From Pelagibacterium nitratireducens (GTDB lineage Bacteria > Pseudomonadota > Alphaproteobacteria > Rhizobiales > Devosiaceae), in the NCBI RefSeq assembly GCF_037044555.1, contig NZ_CP146275.1, forward strand, positions 910,501 through 974,500: a DNA stretch of 64,000 nucleotides, in the 5' to 3' direction. The notes below the pieces were generated by a model that did no database searches, was not told the origin of the DNA, and saw nothing but the letters and a program-made list of their open reading frames with translations. How positions within the stretch are numbered: the stretch's first letter is position 1; every line of letters begins with the position of its first letter. Positions 8,723-17,288 of this stretch are shown piece after piece. Both the position numbers and the translations under genes were made by a program.

Positions 8723-9835
8723 ATGGACAAAGAACATTTTCCAATTTTTCTCGTGGCCACACCCGGCCTTGAGAACGCACTTTGCAATGAAGCCGCCGAC
8801 CTGGGGTTTTCCGAACCCAAGCCCGTTTTTGGCGGTGTCGAGATTTCGGGCGGCTGGCGCGACGTTTGGCGCGCCAATCTCGAACTGCGGGGGGCCGGTC
8901 GGGTGCTGGTGCGGATCGACAGCTTTCGGGCCAGCCATCTGGCGCAGCTCGACAAACGCGCCCGTGCGGTGGCCTGGGGCGAGGTGCTGCGCAAGGATGT
9001 GCCTGTACGGGTCGAGGCGAGTTGCCGGAAATCGAAGATCTATCATTCCGGTGCCGCGGCGGAACGCGTGGAAAAGGCGATAGCCCAGGAGTTGGGGGCC
9101 ACAATCGAAAGCGATGCGCAGATCCGGGTGCTGGTAAGGATCGAAAACGATCTGTGCACCATCAGCCTGGACACCTCGGGCGAGGGGCTGCACAGGCGCG
9201 GGCATAAACTCGAAGTTAACAAGGCGCCGATGCGGGAAACCATGGCGGCTTTGCTGTTGCGCGAATGCGGATACACCGGCGACGAACCGGTGCTCGACCC
9301 CATGTGCGGGTCGGGCACGCTGGTGATCGAGGCGGCCGAAATGGCGCTGGGCCTCAAGCCGGGCCGGAAGCGGCCGTTTGCGTTCGAGCATCTGGCCCGT
9401 TTCGATCCAAACGAATGGGCGGCGATGAAACAGGCACGAGGTGGTAAGAGCACCAACTTTCTGTTTCTTGGCAGCGACCGGGATGCCGGCGCCATTCGAA
9501 TGAGTTTAGCCAATGCGGAGCGGGCGGGGACAAGTTCGGTTACGCGCTTTGCCCAAATCCCCATCGACCAGTTGGAACGGCCCGAAGGGCCGGCAGGGCT
9601 GGTGATCGTCAACCCGCCTTACGGGGCGCGGATCGGGGATCGCAAGAAGCTCTATCCGCTTTATGGCGCGCTGGGGCGAGTGCTTAAAGACCGATTTTCG
9701 GGCTGGCGCGTGGGTATGGTGACCACCGACAAGGCGCTGGCGCAGGCGACCGGGCTGGAATTTGGCAAGCCGGGCGAAAGCATCGACAATAACGGGTTGC
9801 GGATCACGCTCTATCGGACCGGCGTACTGCAATAG
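8723..9835 (+). CDS. THUMP-domain class I RNA methyltransferase (RlmL N-terminal type)
   Basis: A 370-residue protein combining an RNA-binding THUMP domain (about residues 50-155) with a SAM-binding methyltransferase domain (about 165-365). The DPMCGSGT motif I and the catalytic NPPYGARIG motif point to base N-methylation. It corresponds to the N-terminal half of E. coli RlmL (COG0116), which makes m2G in 23S rRNA. The separate RlmK half is absent, as is usual in alphaproteobacteria. A GTG at 8705 would add six residues, but the ATG at 8723 has a GGAGGGG site directly upstream. The exact RNA target is not established for this subgroup. Confidence 0.88.
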   Translation: MDKEHFPIFLVATPGLENALCNEAADLGFSEPKPVFGGVEISGGWRDVWRANLELRGAGRVLVRIDSFRASHLAQLDKRARAVAWGEVLRKDVPVRVEASCRKSKIYHSGAAAERVEKAIAQELGATIESDAQIRVLVRIENDLCTISLDTSGEGLHRRGHKLEVNKAPMRETMAALLLRECGYTGDEPVLDPMCGSGTLVIEAAEMALGLKPGRKRPFAFEHLARFDPNEWAAMKQARGGKSTNFLFLGSDRDAGAIRMSLANAERAGTSSVTRFAQIPIDQLERPEGPAGLVIVNPPYGARIGDRKKLYPLYGALGRVLKDRFSGWRVGMVTTDKALAQATGLEFGKPGESIDNNGLRITLYRTGVLQ

Positions 9836-9901
9836 CGGGCTTGCAAGCGCGGCAAAATCTCCCATCTCTTTTAATGCATTTACGCATCGGGGGATTTTCA
9901 A

Positions 9902-10072
9902 ATGGATAGACGCATCAAGATCGAACAGCACTCGGGCGTCGGGATGCTGTGGTTTGTGGGCTGGCTGTTCACCATCGGCTTTCTGGAACTCAATTTCTGG
10001 ACCGGCGTGTTGGCGATTATCGTTTGGCCCTATTTCCTCGGCACCCATTTTGCCGGGATGGGTGGGGTCTAG
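9902..10072 (+). CDS. Small two-helix membrane protein (56 aa)
   Basis: A short reading frame coding MDRRIKIEQHSGVGMLWFVG and continuing with two hydrophobic stretches (about residues 14-28 and 34-47) that contain many Trp and Phe, ending in GMGGV. The composition and charge pattern, with a basic N-terminus, are those of a genuine small inner-membrane protein rather than chance translation. A GGGGGA ribosome site precedes the ATG. It sits alone between the RNA methyltransferase and ABC-F genes on the same strand. I do not recognise a named family; similar short proteins are common in Hyphomicrobiales. Confidence 0.65.
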   Translation: MDRRIKIEQHSGVGMLWFVGWLFTIGFLELNFWTGVLAIIVWPYFLGTHFAGMGGV

Positions 10073-10165
10073 CGCGCCCTTGCGCTGATCGCCGCAAAAT
10101 GATTTACGGCGGGCAGAAATGGCCGCTCTTACGGGGGCGGCCTTGTCTTTGTTGGAAGTCTCCTG

Positions 10166-11788
10166 ATGATCCGTCTTGAAAATATCGGCAAGCAGAACGG
10201 CAAACAGATCGTTTTCATCGAAGCCTCCGCCGCGCTCCAGAAGGGCGAAAAAATCGGGCTGGTGGGGCCGAACGGGTCTGGCAAGACCACGTTGTTTCGC
10301 ATGATTACCGGCGAGGAAGGGCCTGATGAGGGGCAGGTGTCTGTCGATCGGGGCACGACGATCGGGTATTTTTCCCAGGATGTTGGCGAGATGGCCGGGC
10401 GCTCGGTGGTGGCCGAAACCATGGATGGGGCCGGGCCGGTGGCGGCGCTCAGCGCGGAAATGCGCCAGCTCGAAGCCGATATGGGCGATCCCGACAAGGC
10501 CGACGAGATGGATGCGATCATCGCGCGCTATGGCGAGGTGACCGAACAGTTCGAGGAGCTCGACGGCTACGCGCTGGATGGCCGTTCGCGCGAAGTGCTC
10601 GACGGGCTGGGGTTTAGCCAAGCCATGATGGATGGCGATGTGGGGGCGCTGTCGGGCGGCTGGAAGATGCGCGTGGCGCTGGCCAAGATCTTGCTGGCGC
10701 GGCCCGATGTGTTGCTGCTCGATGAGCCGTCGAACCATCTCGATATCGAAAGCCTGATCTGGCTCGAGGAATTCCTCAAAAACTTCTCCGGTGCGCTGCT
10801 CATGACCTCGCACGACCGGGCGTTCATGAACCGGGTGGTCAACAAGATCATCGAGATCGATGGCGGCACGCTGACCTCCTATACGGGCGACTATGAATTC
10901 TATCAGGCCCAGCGCGCCATTGCCGATAAGAACCAGCAGGCTCAGTTCGAGCGTCAGCAGGCGATGCTGGCCAAGGAAATCCAGTTTATCGAACGGTTCA
11001 AGGCGCGGGCGAGTCACGCGGCGCAGGTGCAAAGCCGGGTGAAAAAGCTCGACAAGATCGACCGGGTCGAACCGCCCAAGCGGGCGCAGAAGGTCGTGTT
11101 CGAATTCCGCCCCGCGCCGCGCTCGGGGGAGGATGTGGCCGTGCTCAAGGGCGTCGCCAAGACCTATGGCGACAAGACCATCTATGACGGGCTCGATTTC
11201 CATGTGCGGCGCAAGGAGCGCTGGGCAATCATGGGGGTGAACGGTGCGGGCAAATCAACACTCCTCAAACTGGTGACCGGGGCGGCAGAGCCGGATACGG
11301 GATCGGTAGCCCGGGGGCCGTCGGTCAAGATGGCCTATTTCGCCCAGCATGCCATGGATGTGCTGGACGGGGACAAGTCGATCTTTGAGATGCTGCAAAG
11401 CGAATTCCCGCAGGCGGGACAGGCGCCGCTGCGGGCTTTGGCGGGGTGTTTCGGGTTTTCCGGCGACGATGTCGAAAAGAAATGCCGGGTGCTTTCGGGC
11501 GGGGAAAAGGCGCGGCTGGTGATGGCGATGATGCTGTTTGATCCCCCCAATTTCCTTGTTCTGGACGAGCCCACCAACCATCTCGACATCGCCACCAAGG
11601 AAATGCTGATCGAGGCGCTGGCCAATTACGAGGGCACGATGCTGTTCGTGTCGCACGACCGGCATTTTCTGGCCGAATTGTCCAACCGGGTGCTGGAGGT
11701 TTCGCCCGAGGGCGTGCGGACGTTCGGGGGTGGGTATCGCGAATATGTCGAAAGCACCGGACAGGAGGCGCCGGGGTTAAGGCATTAG
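10166..11788 (+). CDS. ABC-F family ATPase
   Basis: A soluble 540-residue protein with two ABC nucleotide-binding domains and no membrane segments, the hallmark of ABC-F translation factors that act on the ribosome. Walker A motifs are GPNGSGKT (near residue 37) and GVNGAGKS (near 357). Signatures LSGGWKMR and LSGGEKAR and Walker B motifs LLLDEPSNHLD and LVLDEPTNHLD are intact. The charged inter-domain linker that reaches the ribosomal P site spans about 240-305. The arrangement resembles YbiT-like members more than the longer Uup. The exact subfamily is not assigned. Confidence 0.92.
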   Translation: MIRLENIGKQNGKQIVFIEASAALQKGEKIGLVGPNGSGKTTLFRMITGEEGPDEGQVSVDRGTTIGYFSQDVGEMAGRSVVAETMDGAGPVAALSAEMRQLEADMGDPDKADEMDAIIARYGEVTEQFEELDGYALDGRSREVLDGLGFSQAMMDGDVGALSGGWKMRVALAKILLARPDVLLLDEPSNHLDIESLIWLEEFLKNFSGALLMTSHDRAFMNRVVNKIIEIDGGTLTSYTGDYEFYQAQRAIADKNQQAQFERQQAMLAKEIQFIERFKARASHAAQVQSRVKKLDKIDRVEPPKRAQKVVFEFRPAPRSGEDVAVLKGVAKTYGDKTIYDGLDFHVRRKERWAIMGVNGAGKSTLLKLVTGAAEPDTGSVARGPSVKMAYFAQHAMDVLDGDKSIFEMLQSEFPQAGQAPLRALAGCFGFSGDDVEKKCRVLSGGEKARLVMAMMLFDPPNFLVLDEPTNHLDIATKEMLIEALANYEGTMLFVSHDRHFLAELSNRVLEVSPEGVRTFGGGYREYVESTGQEAPGLRH

Positions 11789-11865
11789 GTTTGGCCCGGG
11801 GGGCTTTCTTCGAGACATGCCAAAACCGCCGACGGCGAGATTGCCTCGGGCTATGATGGGATAGA

Positions 11866-12203
11866 CGGCATGGGGCGATGAACGCTCCGCACTGAAATTT
11901 GTATATATGAAGCGATCATCGCCCCATGCATCCGGGGTTTTTGGCTTATGGCGGCGTCTCGGGCTGGGGTTTGTCGGGAAGACACCATCGCTGGTGCCTT
12001 CCGCGGTGCCCCTCCGGGTTTCCCCGGTACGACGTGGATACCACTCCTCGTCCGGCCATCCGTCCGCTTTGGACCTTCCCTGCGGCGACCCGCATGGAAC
12101 CCGAACCGATCCCGCCCAAACGTTCGTTGCGCTTGCGTCTATCTGCGCGGGTTCGTGAGGGCAGTATGGGGGAGGTGGTGGAAGCGGGGATAAAGTTTTT
12201 GCG
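11866..12203 (+). repeat. Long intergenic repeat, copy B
   Basis: Plus-strand copy of the element at 190-660. It begins TAGACGGCATGGGGCGATGA, carries a hairpin (11872-11886 with 11911-11925, 14 of 15 positions paired around an AT-rich loop) and ends in GGGGATAAAGTTTTT. Apparent open frames over it share peptide sequence with those of copy A only because the DNA is repeated. The 11789-12264 gap holds nothing else I can support. Confidence 0.82.
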
Positions 12204-12264
12204 GCTGTATGTTGCCCAAGGTAAGCAAACTGGGCGAAAGGGAAGTGTTCCGCCGGAGAATGCT

Positions 12265-12645
12265 ATGACACCGCAGGAATATCAAAACTGGAAGCCGCCA
12301 AGCGAATATGCCCGATGGGTTCCAATTTCTGCCCATCTCTTTGTCGTAAACCTCGCTCTGCCTGCTGGGCTATCAATCATCCATAGGCTAATGGCCGCCA
12401 CTATTCCGGGTTACACGGCGAGTGCGCTTCAAACCCTAGTCTTCATAGTTGTCGGGTTGGCGCTGCAAGTCGCCAATCTCAGGATCTGGTTGTATTATCG
12501 CGGCGCAGCGCTTGCCGGATTGATTTCGGTGGTCATTGGACTCAACTTCTTGACGATGGCGCTAATGGCTCTTTGGTCATTTGTGTTGGCCGCCCCTTAC
12601 ATGCACTATCTTTGGAATGCATATCTAATCTTCACCGCTGGCTGA
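12265..12645 (+). CDS. Small membrane protein of unknown function
   Basis: A 126-residue protein with three or four hydrophobic segments after a short soluble N-terminus (MTPQEYQNWKPPSEYARWVP). The frame stays open upstream into the long repeat, but the ATG at 12265 has a GGAG site five bases before it and lies outside the repeat. Base composition looks lower in GC than the neighbours, with codons such as CTA and ATA, which may indicate recent acquisition. Its position directly behind a mobile-looking repeat fits that. I do not recognise the family. Confidence 0.6.
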   Translation: MTPQEYQNWKPPSEYARWVPISAHLFVVNLALPAGLSIIHRLMAATIPGYTASALQTLVFIVVGLALQVANLRIWLYYRGAALAGLISVVIGLNFLTMALMALWSFVLAAPYMHYLWNAYLIFTAG

Positions 12646-12724
12646 CCGTTGGCGTCGTTCGGTTTGTGCAATTCGTGCCATTGATTCTCAGCCCCCTTGC
12701 CAACCGCCCCCATCCTCCTCTATA

Positions 12725-12781
12725 CGGGCTTCGGGCCATCCCTCCCCAACGAGGGACGCCCATCTGTAAGGATGGAGCAAC
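12725..12781 (+). promoter_or_regulatory. Structured leader of serC (candidate serC RNA motif)
   Basis: The 57 bases before the serC ATG fold into competing hairpins. CCCTC (12740-12744) pairs with GAGGG (12751-12755). The purine stretch GGATGG (12770-12775), which is the ribosome site, can pair either with CCATCC (12736-12741) or locally with CCATC (12760-12764). A conserved serC RNA motif upstream of serC in alphaproteobacteria has been described from comparative genomics; membership here is inferred from position and from sequestration of the ribosome site. Confidence 0.55.
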
Positions 12782-13972
12782 ATGACAGATATTTCTGCCG
12801 CCACCGATGTGGCGAAGCCGGCACTGCGTCCGGAAAATCCCAATTTTTCGTCAGGTCCTTGTGCCAAGCGTCCCGGGTGGACGGTTGAGGCGCTTACCGG
12901 TGCGCTGGTGGGGCGGTCTCACAGGGCCAAGCCGGCCAAGGCCCGCATTCAGCGCGCCATCGCATTGACGCGTGAACTGCTCGAAGTTCCCGAGGATTAT
13001 CTGATCGGCATCGTGCCGGCATCCGATACCGGCGCCGTGGAAATGGCGCTGTGGGGCATGCTGGGCGCACGCGGCGTCGACATGCTGACCTGGGAATCGT
13101 TTGGGGCCGGGTGGGTCACCGACGTTCAAAAGCAACTCAAGCTCGACGATGTGCGGGTGCTCAAGGCCGAATATGGCGAATTGCCGGACCTCTCCGACGT
13201 CGATTTTTCGCGCGACGTCGTGTTCACCTGGAACGGGACGACATCGGGCGTTCGCGTTCCAAATGGCGAGTGGATCCCGGCGGACCGCGAGGGACTGACC
13301 ATTTGCGATGCCACTTCGGCGGCGTTTGCGCAGGATCTCGATTTTTCCAAGCTCGATGTTGTGACCTTTTCCTGGCAGAAGGCGCTGGGCGGGGAAGCCG
13401 CGCATGGCATTCTGATCCTCTCGCCGCGGGCCGTGGAACGGCTGGAAACCTTTACGCCGGCCAACCGGCCCCTGCCCAAGATTTTCCGGCTGACCAAGGG
13501 CGGCAAGCTGATGGCGGAGGTCTTTGAAGGCGCGACCATCAATACGGTGTCGATGATCTGCATCGAAGATGCGGTGGACGCCATGGAATGGGGGCTCAAG
13601 GTTGGCGGGCTCAAGGCGCTGCAGGCGCGGGCCGATGCCAATGAGAAGGCGATTGCCGATTGGGTGGCCAAGACCGATTGGGTCGATTTTCTCGCCACTG
13701 ATCCCAAGGTGCGGTCGAACACTTCGGTGTGCCTGAAAATCGTCGATCCCGAGGTCGCAGCGCTTTCCGACGAGGCGCAGGCCAAGCTTGCCAAGGCGGT
13801 TGTCTCCCGGCTCGATAAGGAAGCCGTGGGCTACGATATCGGCGGCTATCGCGACGCGCCGACGGGATTCCGCATCTGGTGCGGCTCGACCGTTCAAACG
13901 GCAGATCTCGAAAAGCTGACACCGTGGCTCGACTGGGCGTTTGCCGAAGAGAAAAAGGCGGCGTTGGCGTAA
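12782..13972 (+). CDS. serC: Phosphoserine aminotransferase
   Basis: A pyridoxal-phosphate enzyme of 396 residues that converts 3-phosphohydroxypyruvate and glutamate to O-phosphoserine, the second step of serine synthesis; it also serves pyridoxine synthesis. The cofactor lysine lies in SWQKALGGE (near residue 200). The N-terminal [15 protein letters not shown] and overall length are typical of the alphaproteobacterial form rather than the shorter E. coli SerC. It heads the [12 protein letters not shown] group and has a structured leader that can mask its ribosome site. Confidence 0.96.
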   Translation: MTDISAATDVAKPALRPENPNFSSGPCAKRPGWTVEALTGALVGRSHRAKPAKARIQRAIALTRELLEVPEDYLIGIVPASDTGAVEMALWGMLGARGVDMLTWESFGAGWVTDVQKQLKLDDVRVLKAEYGELPDLSDVDFSRDVVFTWNGTTSGVRVPNGEWIPADREGLTICDATSAAFAQDLDFSKLDVVTFSWQKALGGEAAHGILILSPRAVERLETFTPANRPLPKIFRLTKGGKLMAEVFEGATINTVSMICIEDAVDAMEWGLKVGGLKALQARADANEKAIADWVAKTDWVDFLATDPKVRSNTSVCLKIVDPEVAALSDEAQAKLAKAVVSRLDKEAVGYDIGGYRDAPTGFRIWCGSTVQTADLEKLTPWLDWAFAEEKKAALA

Positions 13973-13997
13973 GGCGGGCTGGACGGGAGCGGGCGGC

Positions 13998-14447
13998 ATG
14001 GCAAGCGAGAAACTGCGCAGCTTTGCCGCGGACACGGTCGCGCTGGTGATCTTTTTCACCATCGTGAGCGGGCTCAACGAGCGGTTTATCGCCGGTATGA
14101 GCTGGCCCGAGGTGGCGGTTTCGCGCGCCATCGGTGCGCCGCTGATGGTGCTGACGGCTCGGCCTTACGGCTTCTGGCGGGACTGGTTTTTGAAGATCAC
14201 CAGCCCCCGCTCGCCCGGTTCAACCCTGATCATGGATTCCATTGCGCTGCTGGCGTTTCAGGTGCCGATCTATGTGTTCATCATCTTTGCAAGCGGGGCA
14301 AGGGGCATGGGGATCGTTACCGGAGCGTTGGGATTTGCGGTGCTGATGCTGATCCTGGGACGGCCGTATGGACTATGGCTCGAATTCTTCCGCAGACGGT
14401 TCGGATTAACGAGCCCGGGCCAGAAACCGATGTCGCTGGGCGGATAA
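13998..14447 (+). CDS. alaE: L-alanine exporter, AlaE family
   Basis: The protein is 149 residues long, the same as E. coli AlaE, with four hydrophobic segments. The motifs ARPYGFWRDWF (near residue 55) and GRPYGLWLEFFRR (near 123) and the early FAADTVAL segment match the AlaE/YgaW family, which expels excess L-alanine. The start was placed at the ATG after GGAGCGGG; the frame extends further back into serC. It lies 25 bases behind serC and about 85 bases before serA on the same strand. This placement suggests that amino-acid export is tied to serine synthesis, or that the substrate range differs. Confidence 0.82.
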   Translation: MASEKLRSFAADTVALVIFFTIVSGLNERFIAGMSWPEVAVSRAIGAPLMVLTARPYGFWRDWFLKITSPRSPGSTLIMDSIALLAFQVPIYVFIIFASGARGMGIVTGALGFAVLMLILGRPYGLWLEFFRRRFGLTSPGQKPMSLGG

Positions 14448-14458
14448 AAGAGAATTTT

Positions 14459-14509
14459 CCGGCCGCTGCGGTGGCCGGCTTTCATCACATTTTCGGGCCG
14501 GAGCGGCCC
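14459..14509 (+). promoter_or_regulatory. Double hairpin in the serA leader
   Basis: Two GC-rich stems lie in tandem between alaE and serA: CCGGCC/GGCCGG (14459-14464 with 14473-14478) and GGGCCG/CGGCCC (14495-14500 with 14504-14509). The first is followed by a weak CTTTC run, so it could act as a partial terminator; the second ends 10 bases before the serA ribosome site. No function is established. Confidence 0.45.
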
Positions 14510-14531
14510 ATGCTGAACAAGGATTATGGAT

Positions 14532-16121
14532 ATGGCCAAGGTATTGGTTTCGGACAAGATCAGCCCGGCGGCAATCGAGATTTTCAAGGCAAACGGGGTG
14601 GAGGTCGATTACCTCCCCGATGTGGGCAAGGACAAGGAAAAGCTGGCCGAAATCATCGGGCAGTATGACGGTCTGGCCATTCGATCGGCGACCAAGGTGA
14701 CCGACAAGATTTTGGCCCATGCCACCAACCTCAAGGTCATCGGGCGGGCCGGGATCGGGGTGGACAATGTCGATATTCCGGCAGCGACCGCCAAGGGGGT
14801 GATCGTGATGAACACCCCGTTCGGCAATTCGATCACCACGGCAGAGCACGCCATTTCGATGATGCTGGCGCTGGCGCGGCAGATCCCGGAGGCCGATGCC
14901 TCCACGCGGGCATCGAAGTGGGAAAAGAACCGCTTTATGGGCGTTGAAGTGACCAACAAGACGCTGGGCCTGATCGGGGCGGGCAATATCGGCTCGATCG
15001 TTGCCGACCGCGCTCAGGGCCTGAAAATGAAGGTGATCGCCTTCGATCCGTTCCTCACGCCCGAGCGTGCGATCGATCTGGGCGTCGAAAAGGTCGAACT
15101 GGACGACCTTCTGGCGCGGGCCGATTTCATCACGCTGCACACGCCGCTGATCGATGCGACGCGCAACATCATTTCGGCTGAAGCGATTGCCAAGATGAAA
15201 GACGGCGTGCGGATCATCAACTGCGCACGCGGCGGGCTGATCGATGAAGCGGCGCTGAAAGATGCGCTGGACGCGGGCAAGGTTGCCGGCGCGGCGCTCG
15301 ACGTGTTCCTCGAAGAACCGGCCAAGGACAATCCGCTGTTTGGCCTGGCCAACGTCATCTGCACCCCCCATCTTGGCGCATCGACCACCGAGGCGCAGGA
15401 AAATGTTGCGCTGCAGGTGGCCGAGCAGATTTCGGCCTATCTCAACACCGGCGAAGTCATCAATGCGCTGAACTTCCCATCGATTTCCGCCGAAGAGGCG
15501 CCCAAGCTGACCCCGTTCGTCAAGCTGGCCGAGCTCCTGGGCTCGTTTGCCGGGCAATTGACCGAAACGGCGATCAGCGGCATCCGTATCGAGTTCGAGG
15601 GGGATGTTTCGGCGCTCAACACCAAGCCGATGGTCGCGGCGCTGCTCAACGGGGTTCTCAAGCCCTTGCTGGGCGAGGTCAACATGGTTTCGGCCCCGGC
15701 ACTGGCCAAGGATCGCGGCATTGCGGTGGAAACGGTCAATCGCGAGCAGGTGGGGGCCTATGACAACCTCATCCGGCTCACCGTGGTGACCGAGCGCCAG
15801 GAGCGCAGCGTTGCGGGCACGGTCTATGGGTCCAAGGCGCCGCGCATCGTCGAGATCAAGAACATTACGCTCGAAGCGGAAGTCACCCCGCACATGCTTT
15901 ACATCACCAACGAGGACAAGCCGGGCTTTATCGGGCGGCTGGGCACGCTTTTGGGCCAACTTGGCATCAATATCGCCAACTTCAACCTCGGCCGGGTCGA
16001 ACAGGGCAAGGATGCGATCGCGCTTTTGTCCATCGACAGCGAGATGACCGATGGCGAGTTGACGCAGATCGAAGGGCTCGAGGGCGTCAAGCAGGCCAAG
16101 CGGCTGGTGTTTGGGGTCTGA
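14532..16121 (+). CDS. serA: D-3-phosphoglycerate dehydrogenase
   Basis: Catalyses the first committed step of serine synthesis, oxidising 3-phosphoglycerate with NAD. It has 529 residues in the long three-domain form: split substrate-binding domain, NAD-binding domain with GLIGAGNIGSIVA (near residue 147), an intervening ASB-type domain, and a C-terminal ACT domain (about 455-529) that usually binds serine for feedback control. Catalytic residues fall in the conserved NCARGGLIDE and CTPHLGAST segments. Of two in-frame ATGs, the second (14532) sits eight bases from the AAGGA ribosome site; the first is only two bases away. Confidence 0.97.
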   Translation: MAKVLVSDKISPAAIEIFKANGVEVDYLPDVGKDKEKLAEIIGQYDGLAIRSATKVTDKILAHATNLKVIGRAGIGVDNVDIPAATAKGVIVMNTPFGNSITTAEHAISMMLALARQIPEADASTRASKWEKNRFMGVEVTNKTLGLIGAGNIGSIVADRAQGLKMKVIAFDPFLTPERAIDLGVEKVELDDLLARADFITLHTPLIDATRNIISAEAIAKMKDGVRIINCARGGLIDEAALKDALDAGKVAGAALDVFLEEPAKDNPLFGLANVICTPHLGASTTEAQENVALQVAEQISAYLNTGEVINALNFPSISAEEAPKLTPFVKLAELLGSFAGQLTETAISGIRIEFEGDVSALNTKPMVAALLNGVLKPLLGEVNMVSAPALAKDRGIAVETVNREQVGAYDNLIRLTVVTERQERSVAGTVYGSKAPRIVEIKNITLEAEVTPHMLYITNEDKPGFIGRLGTLLGQLGINIANFNLGRVEQGKDAIALLSIDSEMTDGELTQIEGLEGVKQAKRLVFGV

Positions 16122-16141
16122 GATCGACCACAGCGATTTTG

Positions 16142-16170
16142 AAAAGGGCGGCAGCGATGCCGCCTTTTTT
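16142..16170 (+). terminator. Rho-independent terminator after serA
   Basis: GGCGGC and GCCGCC pair around AGCGAT and are followed by TTTTTT. An A-run before the stem would let it also serve the converging minus-strand transporter gene, which ends at 16185. Confidence 0.82.
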
Positions 16171-16184
16171 ACTGTGCTTGCGCT

Positions 16185-17159
16185 CTATTGCGGCTTGAGG
16201 ATTTCGCGCAGATTGCGGCGTGCGGCATATTCGGCAATGCCTATGCCTGCAATGATGAAGGCTGCGGCGATCATATGAAAGATCTCGAGGGTCTCACCGA
16301 GGATAAAGACGGCGAGCAGGGCGCCGAAGACGGGAATGAGGTTGATGAACAGGCTGCCCCGGTTGGGGCCGATCAGTTCGACGCCGCGTGCGTAGGTCAT
16401 CTGGGCGACGATGGAGGGCAGCAGGGCCACGTAAAGAACGACGGTCCAGCCGCGCCAGCTCATTGTGGTCACCTCCGCGACAAGCCCGAGCGGGCCGGTG
16501 CCGAACACGAGCTGATAGCCGCATGCGGCGAGCATGGCGAAAAAACTTGTGCAGGCGATAAAACTGAGCCATCCGATTTTCGGCTTGTAGCGCAGCATGA
16601 GCGAGTGGAGCGCGTAAAACAGTGCCGCAAGCAGCATCATGGCATCGCCGATATTGACGTCGAGCCCGACCAGCCGGAGCGGACTGCCATGGGTTGCGAC
16701 GTGGATGACCCCGTAGATGGTGAGCACCACGCCCACGATGTGGAGCCCGGAAGCGCGGACGCGGAAGATCGCGAAATTGCCGACCATGACCAGAACAGGG
16801 ATGGCCGCCTGGATCATGGCGACATTGACGGCGGCGGTGTGGGTGGTCGCTGCATAGAGCAGCACGTTGAAGCTGGTGAAACCGAGAACGCCATAAAAGG
16901 CCAGCCAGCCCCATCCGCGCCGGATTTCGGCCCATTCGGCGCGCAGGCTGGTCCAGGCGAAGGGCGCGATGATGACAAAGGCAACAAGCCAGCGCATGAC
17001 CGAAAGCGCATAAGGGTCGAGCTCGCCAATGGCCATTTTCCCCGCAATGATATTGGCGCCCCAGAACAGCGCGGAGAGGGTCAAAAGCAGGTAAGGCTGG
17101 CCCATGAGCCGCGTCAATGGATTGGATGGCGAAGAGAGCGAGGCAGGGGACTTTGTCAT
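16185..17159 (-). CDS. DMT-superfamily transporter (EamA type)
   Basis: A 324-residue protein with ten predicted transmembrane segments arranged as two EamA repeats (about residues 25-160 and 170-310). The first repeat opens with LLTLSALFWGANIIAGK, the typical start of drug/metabolite transporter EamA proteins. Such proteins usually export amino acids or other small metabolites; the substrate cannot be read from sequence. It converges on serA and is divergent from purA, with about 130 bases between the two starts. Confidence 0.88.
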   Translation of the reverse strand: MTKSPASLSSPSNPLTRLMGQPYLLLTLSALFWGANIIAGKMAIGELDPYALSVMRWLVAFVIIAPFAWTSLRAEWAEIRRGWGWLAFYGVLGFTSFNVLLYAATTHTAAVNVAMIQAAIPVLVMVGNFAIFRVRASGLHIVGVVLTIYGVIHVATHGSPLRLVGLDVNIGDAMMLLAALFYALHSLMLRYKPKIGWLSFIACTSFFAMLAACGYQLVFGTGPLGLVAEVTTMSWRGWTVVLYVALLPSIVAQMTYARGVELIGPNRGSLFINLIPVFGALLAVFILGETLEIFHMIAAAFIIAGIGIAEYAARRNLREILKPQ

Positions 17160-17288
17160 AACGGGCCTTGTACTTTATAGAACCCGGACTTATCAGCGTT
17201 TTGGCTTGCGGTGAAACAGAGATTTCTGCTGCGGGCGACCCCACCGACAGGTGGGAACGTGGCGCACACGAAAGGGAAACTGGCGTAA

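Noticed and set aside
7169..9391. 740-residue minus-strand open frame
   Set aside because: It spans four plus-strand genes and a terminator; the His/Arg/Pro-rich peptide has no domain.
11926..12264. N-terminal extension of the small membrane protein into the repeat
   Set aside because: The extension is repeat-derived; the ATG at 12265 has a ribosome site and starts outside the repeat.
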